A stretch of 64,000 bases of DNA from Fusobacterium necrogenes (GCF_900450765.1 NZ_UGGU01000003.1:558001-622000); one strand, 5' to 3'; shown: positions 1 to 10,997, numbered from the stretch's first letter. Numbers and translations are program-made. Notes: generated by a model not told the origin, from the letters alone.

Positions 1-1644
1 GAAAGTTTCTAATTTTAATTTAAAGGCTATGTCAGCATGAGAGATTGAAGCTATCTCATTAAAAACATCATCACTACTAAACCAAACACAATTTCTTATC
101 TCAAGATTATCCTTTCTCACATTAAACATAGTATGGTTTTTCTCTTTACCAATAGGACGGACTCCAGATATTTCACAATTATTTAAAGCAAAAAGTGGAG
201 ATGGGTTACCAAAACCAAAAGGTTCTAAAAGAGAAATTTTATCTATAAAGTCGTAGGAGATTTTATAGGCTGGTATAGTTATATCTAATTTTACAGGTTT
301 TATTAAGGATGACTCTGGAATATTTTCTTTAGCATACTCATTTATTCTCTTAGAGAATTCATCTATATTTTCTATATTGATTGAAAATCCAGCTGCTCCA
401 GCATGTCCACCATATTTCACAAAAAGTTCTTTCATGGTATTGAGAGCTTCTATCATATTAAATCCCTCTATACTTCTACATGAGGCAGTGGCTATACCCT
501 CATCTGGTTTTATCTCCATGATGATAGTAGGCTTATAGTATCTATCTAAAATTTTAGAGGCGACTATTCCAATTACTCCGTGATGAAATCCTTCCTCTGC
601 TACTACTAAGACACTATCTTCAAAAAGTTTTTCATTTTCGATTTTAAAAAGAGCTCTTTCTAAAATCATCTCCTGTATCTCTTTTCTTTCAGCATTATTA
701 TTTAAAAGCTCATTTATTATCTCACTACATACTCTATGGTCTTTTTCTATAAATAACTCTACAGCTCTTTTAGCATCTTCTAATCTTCCAGCAGCATTAA
801 ATATTGGAGCTATAATAAATCCAATATCATAGGTATTAAATTTTTTTGTCTTATAATCTTCAAATATTTTTTTTATAAGCATACTTATTCCAAGCCAATG
901 ACTTTTATTAAGCTGCTCCATTCCAAATTTTGTGAAGATTCTATTCTCTTCTAAAAGAGGCACTATATCAGCTACTGTTCCTATTGCAACAATATCTAAA
1001 TATTTATATAACTCCTCTTTTTTTTCTAGTCTATCAAAGAGAGCATAGATAAGCATAAAAGCCGTTCCTACTCCAGCCATATATTTAAAAGGAAACTGAT
1101 TGTCCTCTCTTTTGGGATTGATTACAGCATAAGCTGGGGGATTGCCATTATTAATCTCGTGGTGATCAGTAACTATAATCTCTAAACCTAAAGAGTTGGC
1201 ATACTCTATCTCAGGATGAGCAGAGATACCACAGTCTACAGTAATAATTACCTTTCCCCCTTGAGATTTTATATAGTCCATAGCTTCTTTGTTGAGTCCA
1301 TATCCTTCATCTCTTAGAGGAATATAGTATCTAGGGGTAATTCCTATCTCTGATAGAGCAAGATAACACAAAGAGGTAGAGGTAATTCCATCTACATCAT
1401 AATCTCCATATATCCATACCTCTTCTTTATTTTTTTTAGCTTGCAGTATTCTTTCTATTGCTATATCCATATCTTTTAATAAAAGTGGGGAGTGTATATT
1501 ATCTAAAGAGGTATTTATAAATTTATATATTTTCTCTTCATCTCTAATATCTCTATTGTATAGTAGATTTAAAATATCTCTATCAATGTTAAGATTAGAT
1601 AGTAAATTAGGAATATTTTTATATATCCACCTTGTATTTCTCAT
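1..1644 (-). CDS. recJ: Single-stranded-DNA-specific exonuclease RecJ (3' end beyond window)
   Basis: A 5'-3' single-strand DNA exonuclease used in recombination and mismatch repair. I translated it by hand: the frame opens at an ATG (complement 1642-1644) behind AAGGAG and runs without a stop to base 1, giving 548 residues of what is normally a protein of 560-850. The DHH phosphoesterase signature is visible: DYDVDG near residue 80 followed by VTDHHE, and a later GGHAGAAGFS, the DHHA1 substrate-binding motif. The C-terminal part is missing only because the window ends. The next gene upstream (also minus) ends 11 bases before this start, so the two are probably cotranscribed. Confidence 0.93.
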   Translation of the reverse strand, partial: MRNTRWIYKNIPNLLSNLNIDRDILNLLYNRDIRDEEKIYKFINTSLDNIHSPLLLKDMDIAIERILQAKKNKEEVWIYGDYDVDGITSTSLCYLALSEIGITPRYYIPLRDEGYGLNKEAMDYIKSQGGKVIITVDCGISAHPEIEYANSLGLEIIVTDHHEINNGNPPAYAVINPKREDNQFPFKYMAGVGTAFMLIYALFDRLEKKEELYKYLDIVAIGTVADIVPLLEENRIFTKFGMEQLNKSHWLGISMLIKKIFEDYKTKKFNTYDIGFIIAPIFNAAGRLEDAKRAVELFIEKDHRVCSEIINELLNNNAERKEIQEMILERALFKIENEKLFEDSVLVVAEEGFHHGVIGIVASKILDRYYKPTIIMEIKPDEGIATASCRSIEGFNMIEALNTMKELFVKYGGHAGAAGFSINIENIDEFSKRINEYAKENIPESSLIKPVKLDITIPAYKISYDFIDKISLLEPFGFGNPSPLFALNNCEISGVRPIGKEKNHTMFNVRKDNLEIRNCVWFSSDDVFNEIASISHADIAFKLKLETF

Positions 1645-1655
1645 TTTATCTCCTT

Positions 1656-3503
1656 TTAAAAACTATAGAGTTTTAAATAAAATATATAGGTTATAAACAT
1701 ATTTTGTAAAAAGAATCTTTCTTCAGGAATAACAATCGATGAAAGATTGATATCATTATTATCTCCAAAAAATAGAAGATTTACGTACTCCTCTCCATAC
1801 ACATAAGCTATTAATGTCTTTATTTTACTTCCTTCATATTTAGTGAGAAGATCTTTTAAAATTTTAGTACCTTCTTGAATATTATTCTTTACATCAAATA
1901 ATTCAAAGAAATCTAAGGAACTATTTTCGTTATATGAAATATTCATAATACCAAATTTTGAATCTTTAGATATATAATAAGGATTAAATTCTGATATAGT
2001 ATGTATAATTGTATAAATTAACTCTTGTGGAACATCATAAGTTTTAGAGCATTCTTGAATAATATCTTTATAATATAGAGGAAAATTATAACCTATAAGA
2101 TTATTATATTCAGAAAAATTATTCAAAGATTTAAATGAGTTTTTAAATGCTAACTCATAAAAATTTCCGTTTTCTAGAACTAAAGTTGTAGCTAGAGTTG
2201 CTTCAGTCGTATTTTTTTTAGCAAAACTACTTTTAATAAAGGCTACTCTTAAGATATCTCTATCTTTTAAATTAGCTATGTCAGAGAGTTGTTTTATCTC
2301 TAGACTATCAGCTTTTGGAATAAAATCTCTAGGTAAAAATTTTTGATCTTTTAAGATTAAATCTGAAAAATTCATTAAGTTTTCCAAAGAATTTAAATTG
2401 TTGATAGATATTTTTCCACTTTCAAGATATTTTTTAAAATAGAGACTTGAATATGTATTGGGATATTTTTGTACTATATTTTTGGCAGCTGAAAATGAAG
2501 CTTTTTGATCGCCAATATAAATATAACAAAATGCCATCATAGAATCTACAATAATATTTTTTTCTTTTACATTTTTTAGATTATCTAAAGAACTTTTGTA
2601 ATCTTCAATGGCAAAATAGATACCTGCAGAATAATAATTAGCCTTTGAGTAAAATTCACCATCTTTAACAGAGTTAAAAAGAAATAAAGCTCTTGAAAAA
2701 TCTCTTTTTTTGTAGAAAGCGATACCTCTATAGTACTTGAACATATCTTTAAACTCTTTATTGTAATTTTGAGTTAAATCTAAAACCTTTTTATAATCTT
2801 TTTTTTCAATTAGGAGTTCAAAATAATCTTTATATATTAATTCTTTTTCTTCTATAGAAAGATTTTTTTTACTTAAAAGCAAAGAGTAGAATTCATCAGC
2901 TTTAATATATTCTTTTTTAGAAACATAAAATTTAGCTATTTTTAATAGGTCTGTAGTATAAAATTCATCAATCATATCAAAGTTATATTCAAATTTTAGT
3001 TCTAATTTAGCTTTATAGGTAGAAGAAAAATCTTTTAATATTTCTAATGCTTTTTTTTCATAGCGAGCTACAAAAGGATAATATACATCAGAACTTACTC
3101 TATTTAGATAAATCATAGCTTTATTTTTATCCCCTATTTTTAAAAACGAATCACCAAGAGAAAAATCCCTTTCAGCAAAGATATGCAATTTTTCAGTTTC
3201 ATAGTTATCGTTTAATAGAGATGATGAAATATAAACAGCTTTCTCTAAATAGTAAGCAGCATTTTTATAATCTCCTAATTTGTAATAATTCATTCCAATA
3301 AAAAAATAAGCATAATTATTAGATAATATTGCTGAAGAAGGGAAAGTTTTCAAAAGTGTTTCAAAATTTAATTGTGCTACAGCATAATCTTTTTTATAAT
3401 AAGCCTTCTTTCCAGTTAAAAAAAGGGTATAATCCTGGTTGACATAACTAAAACTTTTATCAAAGTATATAAAAATAAGAAAAATTAAAATAAATTTTTT
3501 CAT
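1656..3503 (-). CDS. Secreted TPR protein with degenerate lytic-transglycosylase-like domain
   Basis: A 615-residue protein. I place the start at 3503, behind GAGGTG, because the start begins a clear signal peptide (MKKFILIFLIFIYF) and lies downstream of the predicted promoter; a longer frame opens at 3563 but lies over that promoter. Residues 25-400 are tetratricopeptide-like helices (repeated YY.LG.Y..A and F..A..YF patterns). Residues 474-575 resemble an SLT domain: YKDII, a YDVPQELIYTII helix, FNPYY, and a late LIAYVYG. At the position of the catalytic Glu of Slt/MltE-type enzymes (usually QES) the sequence reads TIS, with Ile503. I infer an envelope protein, perhaps a non-catalytic peptidoglycan binder; activity is doubtful. 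Confidence 0.7.
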   Translation of the reverse strand: MKKFILIFLIFIYFDKSFSYVNQDYTLFLTGKKAYYKKDYAVAQLNFETLLKTFPSSAILSNNYAYFFIGMNYYKLGDYKNAAYYLEKAVYISSSLLNDNYETEKLHIFAERDFSLGDSFLKIGDKNKAMIYLNRVSSDVYYPFVARYEKKALEILKDFSSTYKAKLELKFEYNFDMIDEFYTTDLLKIAKFYVSKKEYIKADEFYSLLLSKKNLSIEEKELIYKDYFELLIEKKDYKKVLDLTQNYNKEFKDMFKYYRGIAFYKKRDFSRALFLFNSVKDGEFYSKANYYSAGIYFAIEDYKSSLDNLKNVKEKNIIVDSMMAFCYIYIGDQKASFSAAKNIVQKYPNTYSSLYFKKYLESGKISINNLNSLENLMNFSDLILKDQKFLPRDFIPKADSLEIKQLSDIANLKDRDILRVAFIKSSFAKKNTTEATLATTLVLENGNFYELAFKNSFKSLNNFSEYNNLIGYNFPLYYKDIIQECSKTYDVPQELIYTIIHTISEFNPYYISKDSKFGIMNISYNENSSLDFFELFDVKNNIQEGTKILKDLLTKYEGSKIKTLIAYVYGEEYVNLLFFGDNNDINLSSIVIPEERFFLQNMFITYIFYLKLYSF

Positions 3504-3534
3504 AATTGAGCACCTCGTCCATGATATATGTATA

Positions 3535-3563
3535 ATTATCTCAAAATTATTGAAAAATGGCAA
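3535..3563 (-). promoter_or_regulatory. Promoter of the TPR/SLT-like gene
   Basis: On the minus strand TTGCCA (complement 3558-3563) is followed 17 bases later by GATAAT (complement 3535-3540). It places transcription start near 3528, 25 bases before the chosen ATG. Confidence 0.5.
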
Positions 3564-3583
3564 TGGATTTTATAAAAAATATC

Positions 3584-3612
3584 TTGAAATTATCTGCAAA
3601 GTGTTAGATAAT
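3584..3612 (+). promoter_or_regulatory. Promoter of mutL operon
   Basis: TTGAAA (3584-3589), 17-base spacer, GATAAT (3607-3612), 36 bases ahead of the TTG start of mutL. Confidence 0.5.
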
Positions 3613-3648
3613 TAAGGGGAACAATAGATTTTTATAGGAGGTGAGCTT

Positions 3649-5535
3649 TTGGGAAAAATAAAAATATTAGATGAGTCTGTTTCAAATATTATTGCTGCTG
3701 GTGAAGTTGTAGAAAATCCAGCTAGTATGATAAAAGAACTCTTAGAAAACTCATTAGATGCAGAGAGTAAAAATATTAGAATAGAGGTAAAAAATGGTGG
3801 AAGAGATGTAATTATATCAGATGATGGGATAGGAATGTTACAAGATGATTTACTACTTTCTATAGAGAGACATGCAACAAGTAAAATTTCAAAAAAAGAT
3901 GACTTGTATAATTTGTATACTTATGGATTTAGAGGAGAGGCTCTTTCTTCTATAAGTGCAGTAGCAAAACTAAGTATTTCATCTAGAACGGCTGACTGTG
4001 AAGTAGGATCACGTATTACAGTTTTAGGAGGAAAGGTAACAAGTTTAAAAGATATACAAAGAAATAGAGGGACTACTATTGAGATAAGTGAATTGTTTTT
4101 TAATACTCCAGCTAGATTGAAATTTTTAAGAAAAGTAACTACGGAGTATATGAATATAAAAGATATAGTTATACAAGAGGCTTTATCTAATCCAGAGGTT
4201 GCTATAGTTTTAGTACTAGATGGAAAAGTGAGTATAAAGACAAGTGGAAATGGAATAGATAATACAATAATTGAAATATTTGGAAAAAATATATTAAAAA
4301 ATATGAAAAAATTTAAATTGGGATATTTGGGAAATGGTGCTATATATAGAAGTAGTAAGGATTCTATTTTTATCTTTGTAAATGGAAGAATAGTAAAATC
4401 TAAAATAGTTGAAAGTGCTGTGATAGATGGTTATTATACAAAGCTTATGAAAGGAAAGTATCCATTTGCAATAATATTTTTAGAGATAGAACCAAGAAAT
4501 GTAGATGTAAATGTACATCCATCTAAAAAGGTTGTGAAGTTTGCTGATGAAGAAGCTATCTATAATTATGTTTTAAAAGAAATTGAAAAATCATTAGCTA
4601 GAGATGATAATTTTGTTTCTCCTACATTTCAAGAAAAAGTAGAAAAGGCTGAGAGTAAATTTTTAGATTTCTCAGAATTTGAAAAATTTATACCTGTAAA
4701 ATCAGAACCGCAGCAACTACAAGAGCTGTTAAAAAAAGATAGTGAAAAAGAGAAAACTACTGAAAAAGAGGTAAAGTCATCTGATTATGATAAAGAAGAA
4801 TTAGGAATAATTTCGAAAAAAATAGTTGATCAAAATATAGCTGAGGAAGAAATAAATTATTCTAAAGAAGAGAGAAATTATGATCGTTTTATAAATAACG
4901 AAAAAGAAATAAAAGAGAAAGTTAATTTAGAGTCTTTTGAGATAAAGGAAGAGTTAAAAGATAAAGAATTAGAAGTAAATTTTAGAGTGATAGGTCAAGT
5001 GTTCGATACATTCATTTTGGTTGAGAGAGATGGAGTATTTGAAGTTTATGATCAACATATAATTCACGAAAGAATTCTATATGAAAAATTAAAAGCTAAA
5101 TACTATGGAACTGAAGTTAGCATGCAGCAACTTCTTGTACCTATTAGAATAACTATTGACCCAAGAGAAAGGGAGCTTATTTTTGAAAAAGAATATGAAT
5201 TATTAAAAGCAGGATTTGAAATTGATAGATTTTCAGATAACGAAATACTTATAAGAGCTATTCCTATGCTAGAGTTTAAAGAGAGTATAGAAAATATTTT
5301 TAGAAATATTTTGAAGAATATTAAGGAAAATAAAAATATTGATATAAGAGAGAATATTCTAATATCTATGTCTTGTAAGGGAGCTATAAAAGCAAAAGAA
5401 AAATTAAGTCAGGATGAGATGGAGAAAATTATAAAAGAGTTACATCAAATAGGAGAATATACATGTCCACATGGTAGACCTATTATAGTAAAAATAACAA
5501 AAGATGATTTAGAAAAACTTTTTAAAAGAAAATAA
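3649..5535 (+). CDS. mutL: DNA mismatch repair protein MutL
   Basis: The ATPase and matchmaker of mismatch repair, linking MutS recognition to strand incision. 628 residues from a TTG start 5 bases after AGGAGGTGAG. The N-terminal GHKL ATPase is complete: IKELLENSLDA (motif I), DDGIGM, and GFRGEALSSI. A charged Lys/Glu-rich linker (about residues 330-430) leads to the dimerisation domain, which carries DQHIIHER at 468 and CPHGRP at 606. Those are the metal-binding motifs of the nicking-endonuclease type of MutL, so this protein probably cuts DNA itself, as expected where MutH is absent. It heads a run of same-strand genes; rlmH starts 10 bases downstream. Confidence 0.96.
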   Translation: MGKIKILDESVSNIIAAGEVVENPASMIKELLENSLDAESKNIRIEVKNGGRDVIISDDGIGMLQDDLLLSIERHATSKISKKDDLYNLYTYGFRGEALSSISAVAKLSISSRTADCEVGSRITVLGGKVTSLKDIQRNRGTTIEISELFFNTPARLKFLRKVTTEYMNIKDIVIQEALSNPEVAIVLVLDGKVSIKTSGNGIDNTIIEIFGKNILKNMKKFKLGYLGNGAIYRSSKDSIFIFVNGRIVKSKIVESAVIDGYYTKLMKGKYPFAIIFLEIEPRNVDVNVHPSKKVVKFADEEAIYNYVLKEIEKSLARDDNFVSPTFQEKVEKAESKFLDFSEFEKFIPVKSEPQQLQELLKKDSEKEKTTEKEVKSSDYDKEELGIISKKIVDQNIAEEEINYSKEERNYDRFINNEKEIKEKVNLESFEIKEELKDKELEVNFRVIGQVFDTFILVERDGVFEVYDQHIIHERILYEKLKAKYYGTEVSMQQLLVPIRITIDPRERELIFEKEYELLKAGFEIDRFSDNEILIRAIPMLEFKESIENIFRNILKNIKENKNIDIRENILISMSCKGAIKAKEKLSQDEMEKIIKELHQIGEYTCPHGRPIIVKITKDDLEKLFKRK

Positions 5536-5545
5536 GGAGAAAAAT

Positions 5546-6013
5546 TTGAATATAAACATAGTATGTATAGGGAAAGTGAAGGATAAGTATATTATCGAAG
5601 GAATAAATGAATTCTTGAAAAGAATGCAATCTTTTGCTAAAATGAAAGTAGTAGAGTTAAAAGAAGATGGAAATGATAATAATAGAAATATTTCCATTGA
5701 AAAGGAGTCTGAAGATATATTAAAAACTCTTGAAAAATTAGGAGGATACAATATTCTTTTGGATATACAAGGAAGGAGTTATTCTTCTGAAGAGATGGCT
5801 AATGAAGTGGAAAAGATAATTGTAAAAGGAGCTAGTACAATAAATTTCATAATAGGGGGCTCTTATGGTGTTTCACAAAAAGTAAGAGATAGTAGTCATT
5901 TGAGACTTAGTTTTTCAAAAATGACATTTCCACATCAATTGATGAGATTAATTTTGATTGAACAGATATATAGATGGTTTAGTATAATAAATAATGGGAA
6001 ATATCATAAGTAA
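5546..6013 (+). CDS. rlmH: 23S rRNA (pseudouridine1915-N3)-methyltransferase RlmH
   Basis: An SPOUT-class enzyme that methylates pseudouridine 1915 in helix 69 of 23S rRNA using SAM. 155 residues, the family's usual length. The start is TTG at 5546, behind AAGGAG; no ATG gives a full N-terminus. The knot region GGSYGVS (residues 104-110) and the invariant C-terminal YHK (153-155) are present. It lies 10 bases after mutL and 30 before the next gene. Confidence 0.96.
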   Translation: MNINIVCIGKVKDKYIIEGINEFLKRMQSFAKMKVVELKEDGNDNNRNISIEKESEDILKTLEKLGGYNILLDIQGRSYSSEEMANEVEKIIVKGASTINFIIGGSYGVSQKVRDSSHLRLSFSKMTFPHQLMRLILIEQIYRWFSIINNGKYHK

Positions 6014-6043
6014 AGTAGAAGGAATTTGTAAGGAGGAAATTAT

Positions 6044-6385
6044 ATGTATTCACAAGGAGAAACTTTTTATCATAGCGTAGATGATAAAGAACTTGAGTTA
6101 AGTGTAGTAGAGAACATTAGTATGAAAGATAGGGAATATATTATAGCTGAAGATTATGATGGAGAATTACGTGTATTTGTTTATGATGAGGATGAAGAGG
6201 AAATATACTTACTAGAAGATTCAGATGCTATGGAAATAATTGAATATTGGCAAGATGAGTACATGTCTGGAAAAGATATAGGAGATTATGAAGATGATGA
6301 GTATTATGATAGGGAAGATAGAGAGTACGATGATAGATATGATAATGAAGATTACTATGAAGAAGAAGAAGAGGACTATTATTGA
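6044..6385 (+). CDS. DUF1292 (YrzB-like) small acidic protein
   Basis: 113 residues, function unknown. The first 70 residues have the compact beta-rich layout of DUF1292 (YIIAEDYDGELRVFVYDEDEEE, then a LEDSDAMEIIEYW helix). The last 35 residues are almost only Asp, Glu, Tyr and Arg, a low-complexity acidic tail. Strong SD AAGGAGGAAAT precedes the ATG. Its TGA overlaps the next gene's ATG by one base (TGATG), so the two are likely translationally coupled. Confidence 0.7.
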   Translation: MYSQGETFYHSVDDKELELSVVENISMKDREYIIAEDYDGELRVFVYDEDEEEIYLLEDSDAMEIIEYWQDEYMSGKDIGDYEDDEYYDREDREYDDRYDNEDYYEEEEEDYY

Positions 6386-6756
6386 TGAAAAAATTTATAA
6401 TTAAAAGCACTGATAATTATGGAGAGAAAAATTTTGAAATAGTGAGTGGCGAATTACAAGATCAAAATGATCAACTTATCTATAAGTATACAAGTAAACT
6501 TGGTAAGTGTAAATTGATTTTTTCTAAAAGAAAGGTAAGTATATTAAGGCAAGGAGAAGTATTTACAAAGATAGATATAGATTTGGATAAAAAAACAGAA
6601 TTTTGTTATGTAACTAAAGAGATAAAAAAGTATTTTGAAGTAGTGGGAGAAGAGATTAGTATAGATAGAGAAAAAAAGATATCAAAGGTTTCATATAAGA
6701 TTTATGAAGGAATAGAGGAGTTAAATAAGATAACTGTAGCTATAAGAAGTTATTAG
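6385..6756 (+). CDS. DUF1934-like protein (YwiB family)
   Basis: 123 residues. I use the ATG at 6385 (overlapping the previous stop) rather than the TTG just before it. The sequence is a series of short beta strands with the pattern seen in B. subtilis YwiB: K.LGK.KLIFSKRKVSILRQGEV..KIDID, then a C-terminal half with IDREKKISKVSYKI and a final strand. That fold is a calycin-like barrel; no biochemical role is established. Family assignment is by remembered pattern and moderate. Confidence 0.6.
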   Translation: MKKFIIKSTDNYGEKNFEIVSGELQDQNDQLIYKYTSKLGKCKLIFSKRKVSILRQGEVFTKIDIDLDKKTEFCYVTKEIKKYFEVVGEEISIDREKKISKVSYKIYEGIEELNKITVAIRSY

Positions 6757-6766
6757 TGGAGGAGAT

Positions 6767-8248
6767 ATGAAAAAATTTATATATTTATGTTTAGTTCTAC
6801 TATTGAGTAGTTGTACAAGTTTAGAAAGCTTTAAATCTAATTTTAATTTAAATGGAAAGAAAAAAGAAAATGAATCAGAAAAGAGTCTAAATACATATAA
6901 TGAATTAGAAACTCAACAAATTATTTTAAATAGTTCAGCTCCAGCAGGAATACTTACAGATATATCAAATAGTTTAAAAAGAGGGTATGTAAGAGAGTAT
7001 AATAGTAGTTATAGAAGTGATTATGAAGTATATGTAGGAGATACTTTATCTATTCCTTTAGCTTTAGGAGAAGATAGTTATAATGTATTTTTTGCACCCT
7101 TAGGTACTTCATATGAAATTGAAATAAGAGAGGGAAAATTATTTTTTAGAGGAATATATCAAGGAAACTATGAAATAATGTTATATTCTTCAGGATCATT
7201 TAGTAGAAAGATACTTATTAAAAATAAATTAAAATATGAATTTACAGAACAAAATAATTATGAAGTAATAGTAGAAAGCTATAAAAATTCTAATATGAAA
7301 GCTTTATCTGATAGTGTAGCTGTCCATAGAATAGCTTTTCCAAATAGTTTTAGAGATAAGGAAATATCTTTTTTACTTATAGATTTAGCTGGAAGAGATG
7401 GAAATGCTAAAATCATAAAAGAAGAGATTGATTTTTTACAAAAATATACAAAGTTAGATGAATATGATAAATTAAATATTGTTAATTCTTTAAAACTTAT
7501 ACAGGATAAAAATTTTGAGATAAGTTCAGCTTTGCTTGAATTTAATCCTTCATATATGAATTTAAATCAAGAAATAGCAAAACTAATAATGATTAAAGAA
7601 AATCCAACTCAAGATGAAATAATTTTTATGGAGAATCTATATAGAGTAACTCCAATGCTTGACTCAAATCTTGGAAATTTTATAGGAAACTGGTATATAA
7701 AAAATGGAGACGCTATGAAAGGAGCTATGTATTTAAATGCTAACGATGGAAATGGTGGAAATTTACCTTTGACTACTCCAATAATACCCAATCAATCTAT
7801 AAACATGGATCAAGTAGTTACTCCAGAAGATTTAGAAGCTCAAAATTACACACAGTATCTAACTTTTTTTGAAGAAGGAAAGAAAAGATTTGAAAAGGAG
7901 AATTATGTAGAAGCAGGAATATATTTTGAAAAAGCTTTAGAACTCAATAAAAATTATGTAGAACAAAAAGAGATATATTTTTATTTAGGAGAGAGTTATT
8001 TTAAGACTGGAAATTATTCGGAAGCTATAAAAGATTATAAAAATTCTTTAAATTTAGAAAAAAATGATGAAAAAAAAGCAGAAATATATTATAATATAGG
8101 AATGGCATACGATAAACTTGGAGATAAAGAGCAAGCTGTAAATTATTTGACGTATGTGAGACAAAACTATGCTAATTCACCTTGGAGTGTAAAAAGCAGC
8201 CTATACCTCTTACAGCAGATGCAACAAAATCCAAAAAATAAAAAATAA
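6767..8248 (+). CDS. Lipoprotein with C-terminal TPR repeats
   Basis: 493 residues. Signal peptide and lipobox are clear: MKKFIYLCLVLLLSSC, with Cys16 as the lipidated residue, so it is anchored to a membrane, probably the outer membrane. Residues about 75-165 are beta-rich (VGDTLSIPLALGED, EIMLYSSGSF) and could be an Ig-like domain. Residues about 350-480 hold three TPRs (FEKENYVEAGIYFEKALEL, YLGESYFKTGNYSEAIKDY, YNIGMAYDKLGDKEQAV), in the style of CpoB/YbgF-BamD-type envelope proteins. A GGAGG precedes the ATG, 10 bases after the previous stop. Precise role unknown. Confidence 0.75.
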   Translation: MKKFIYLCLVLLLSSCTSLESFKSNFNLNGKKKENESEKSLNTYNELETQQIILNSSAPAGILTDISNSLKRGYVREYNSSYRSDYEVYVGDTLSIPLALGEDSYNVFFAPLGTSYEIEIREGKLFFRGIYQGNYEIMLYSSGSFSRKILIKNKLKYEFTEQNNYEVIVESYKNSNMKALSDSVAVHRIAFPNSFRDKEISFLLIDLAGRDGNAKIIKEEIDFLQKYTKLDEYDKLNIVNSLKLIQDKNFEISSALLEFNPSYMNLNQEIAKLIMIKENPTQDEIIFMENLYRVTPMLDSNLGNFIGNWYIKNGDAMKGAMYLNANDGNGGNLPLTTPIIPNQSINMDQVVTPEDLEAQNYTQYLTFFEEGKKRFEKENYVEAGIYFEKALELNKNYVEQKEIYFYLGESYFKTGNYSEAIKDYKNSLNLEKNDEKKAEIYYNIGMAYDKLGDKEQAVNYLTYVRQNYANSPWSVKSSLYLLQQMQQNPKNKK

Positions 8249-8254
8249 GAATAA

Positions 8255-9754
<1,500 letters not shown>

Positions 9755-9771
9755 TTAACTAACTATAAAAA

Positions 9772-9921
9772 TCAAGAATGGTGAAGATTGAAAAGAATAA
9801 ATAGAGCAAGTCGGCAAAAACGAATGCTAAAAAACACAACTGTTTGAGTGAAACGAGTTTTGTGTTTTTAGTGAGTTGAGCCATACTTGCTCTTTATTCT
9901 TTGAACGAGAACCATTCTTGA
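9772..9921. repeat. Palindromic repeat, copy 1 (variant arms)
   Basis: About 150 bp that folds on itself almost end to end. Outer arms TCAAGAATGGT / ACCATTCTTGA pair perfectly (11 bp); a middle pair AAAGAATAAATAGAGCAAGT / ACTTGCTCTTTATTCTTT pairs over 18 bp with one bulge and one gap; the core is CTAAAAAACACAACT / AGTTTTGTGTTTTTAG around a GTTTGAGTGAAACG loop. The core also occurs at 41160-41325 and 46631-46798, but the outer arms here are a different sequence. It lies between lysS and lrgA and could act as terminator and processing site. No transposase is linked. Confidence 0.85.
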
Positions 9922-9942
9922 ATTATTATTCAAGGAGCAAAA

Positions 9943-10290
9943 ATGATTAGAGAATTCTTACTAATATTTGTTATAAACTATATAGGGATAATATTAACAG
10001 AGGTTTTTCACTTACCAATTCCTGGGACAATTAGTGGAATGTTATTACTATTTGCTTTATTATATTTTAAAATTTTAAAACTTTCTTATATAGAAAATGC
10101 AGGAAATTTTTTACTTTTAAATATGACAATATTCTTTCTTCCACCATCAGTAAGTTTATTAGAAAGTATGTATCTATTGAAAACAGGTTTATTTAAAATA
10201 CTGTTCTTAGTAATTTTTTCAACATTGATAACAATGGTAATTACAGCTTTAACTGTACAATATTTAATTGAAAGAGGAGAGAGAAAATAA
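9943..10290 (+). CDS. lrgA: LrgA/CidA holin-like membrane protein
   Basis: 115 residues, four predicted membrane helices. Typical LrgA features: FLLIFVINYIGIILTEVFHLPIPGTISGMLLLF, then NMTIFFLPPSV. In Gram-positive bacteria LrgA/CidA proteins modulate murein hydrolase export, cell death and pyruvate uptake; which applies here cannot be read from sequence. Its TAA shares a base with the ATG of lrgB. SD CAAGGAG. Confidence 0.88.
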   Translation: MIREFLLIFVINYIGIILTEVFHLPIPGTISGMLLLFALLYFKILKLSYIENAGNFLLLNMTIFFLPPSVSLLESMYLLKTGLFKILFLVIFSTLITMVITALTVQYLIERGERK

Positions 10291-10979
10291 TGGAAGGAAT
10301 AACAAATAATCCACTTTTTGGCGTAATAATAAGTTTAATAGCTTTTGAAATAGGGAAATTTATATTTAATAAGACAAAATTAGCATTATTTAATCCACTA
10401 CTTATTGCTACGATAATTGTTATGGGATTTTTAAACTTTTTTCATATTACTGTAGCAGATTATATGTTGGGAGGGAATTTGATAGTTTTCTTTTTAGCTC
10501 CAGCTACTGTGGTTTTAGCTATTCCACTATTTCAGCAGATAGACTTATTGAAGAAACATTTCATTCCTATTATAGGTGGAGGAATTGTAGGAGCAGTAGT
10601 AGCGATACTCTCTGTAATAATATTGGGAAAATTATTGGGAATAGATAATCAACTTTTACTCTCTTTTATGCCTAAATCTATAACTACTCCAATAGGAATA
10701 GAACTTTCAAAAATGTTAGGAGGAATTCCTTCAATAACTGTTTTTGCAATAGTTATAACAGGAATTACAGGAAATGTAACAGCTCCTTTTATATATTCTA
10801 TTTTTAGAATAAAAAATCCTATTGCTAAGGGATTAGGACTTGGAATATCAAGTCATGCAGTAGGAACAAGTAGAGCCATTGAGATGGGAAAAGTAGAGGG
10901 AGCTATGAGTGCCTTATCAATAGTGATAGCAGGTATACTTACAATTATTTTAGCACCATTAATTAGTACAATAATATAA
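10290..10979 (+). CDS. lrgB: LrgB/CidB antiholin-like membrane protein
   Basis: 229 residues, multi-spanning. Family hallmarks: PLFGVIISLIAFEIGKF, FLAPATVVLAIPLF, MPKSITTPIGIELS, and SSHAVGTSRAIEMG. Works with LrgA in the inner membrane. Starts at the last base of lrgA's stop, so translation is coupled. Confidence 0.92.
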   Translation: MEGITNNPLFGVIISLIAFEIGKFIFNKTKLALFNPLLIATIIVMGFLNFFHITVADYMLGGNLIVFFLAPATVVLAIPLFQQIDLLKKHFIPIIGGGIVGAVVAILSVIILGKLLGIDNQLLLSFMPKSITTPIGIELSKMLGGIPSITVFAIVITGITGNVTAPFIYSIFRIKNPIAKGLGLGISSHAVGTSRAIEMGKVEGAMSALSIVIAGILTIILAPLISTII

Positions 10980-10997
10980 AAATTTAAGCAAGAGATG

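Noticed and set aside
9772-9921. The palindromic repeats as insertion sequences or transposon remnants
   Set aside because: No transposase gene, no target duplication seen, and copies are about 150-168 bp with differing ends.
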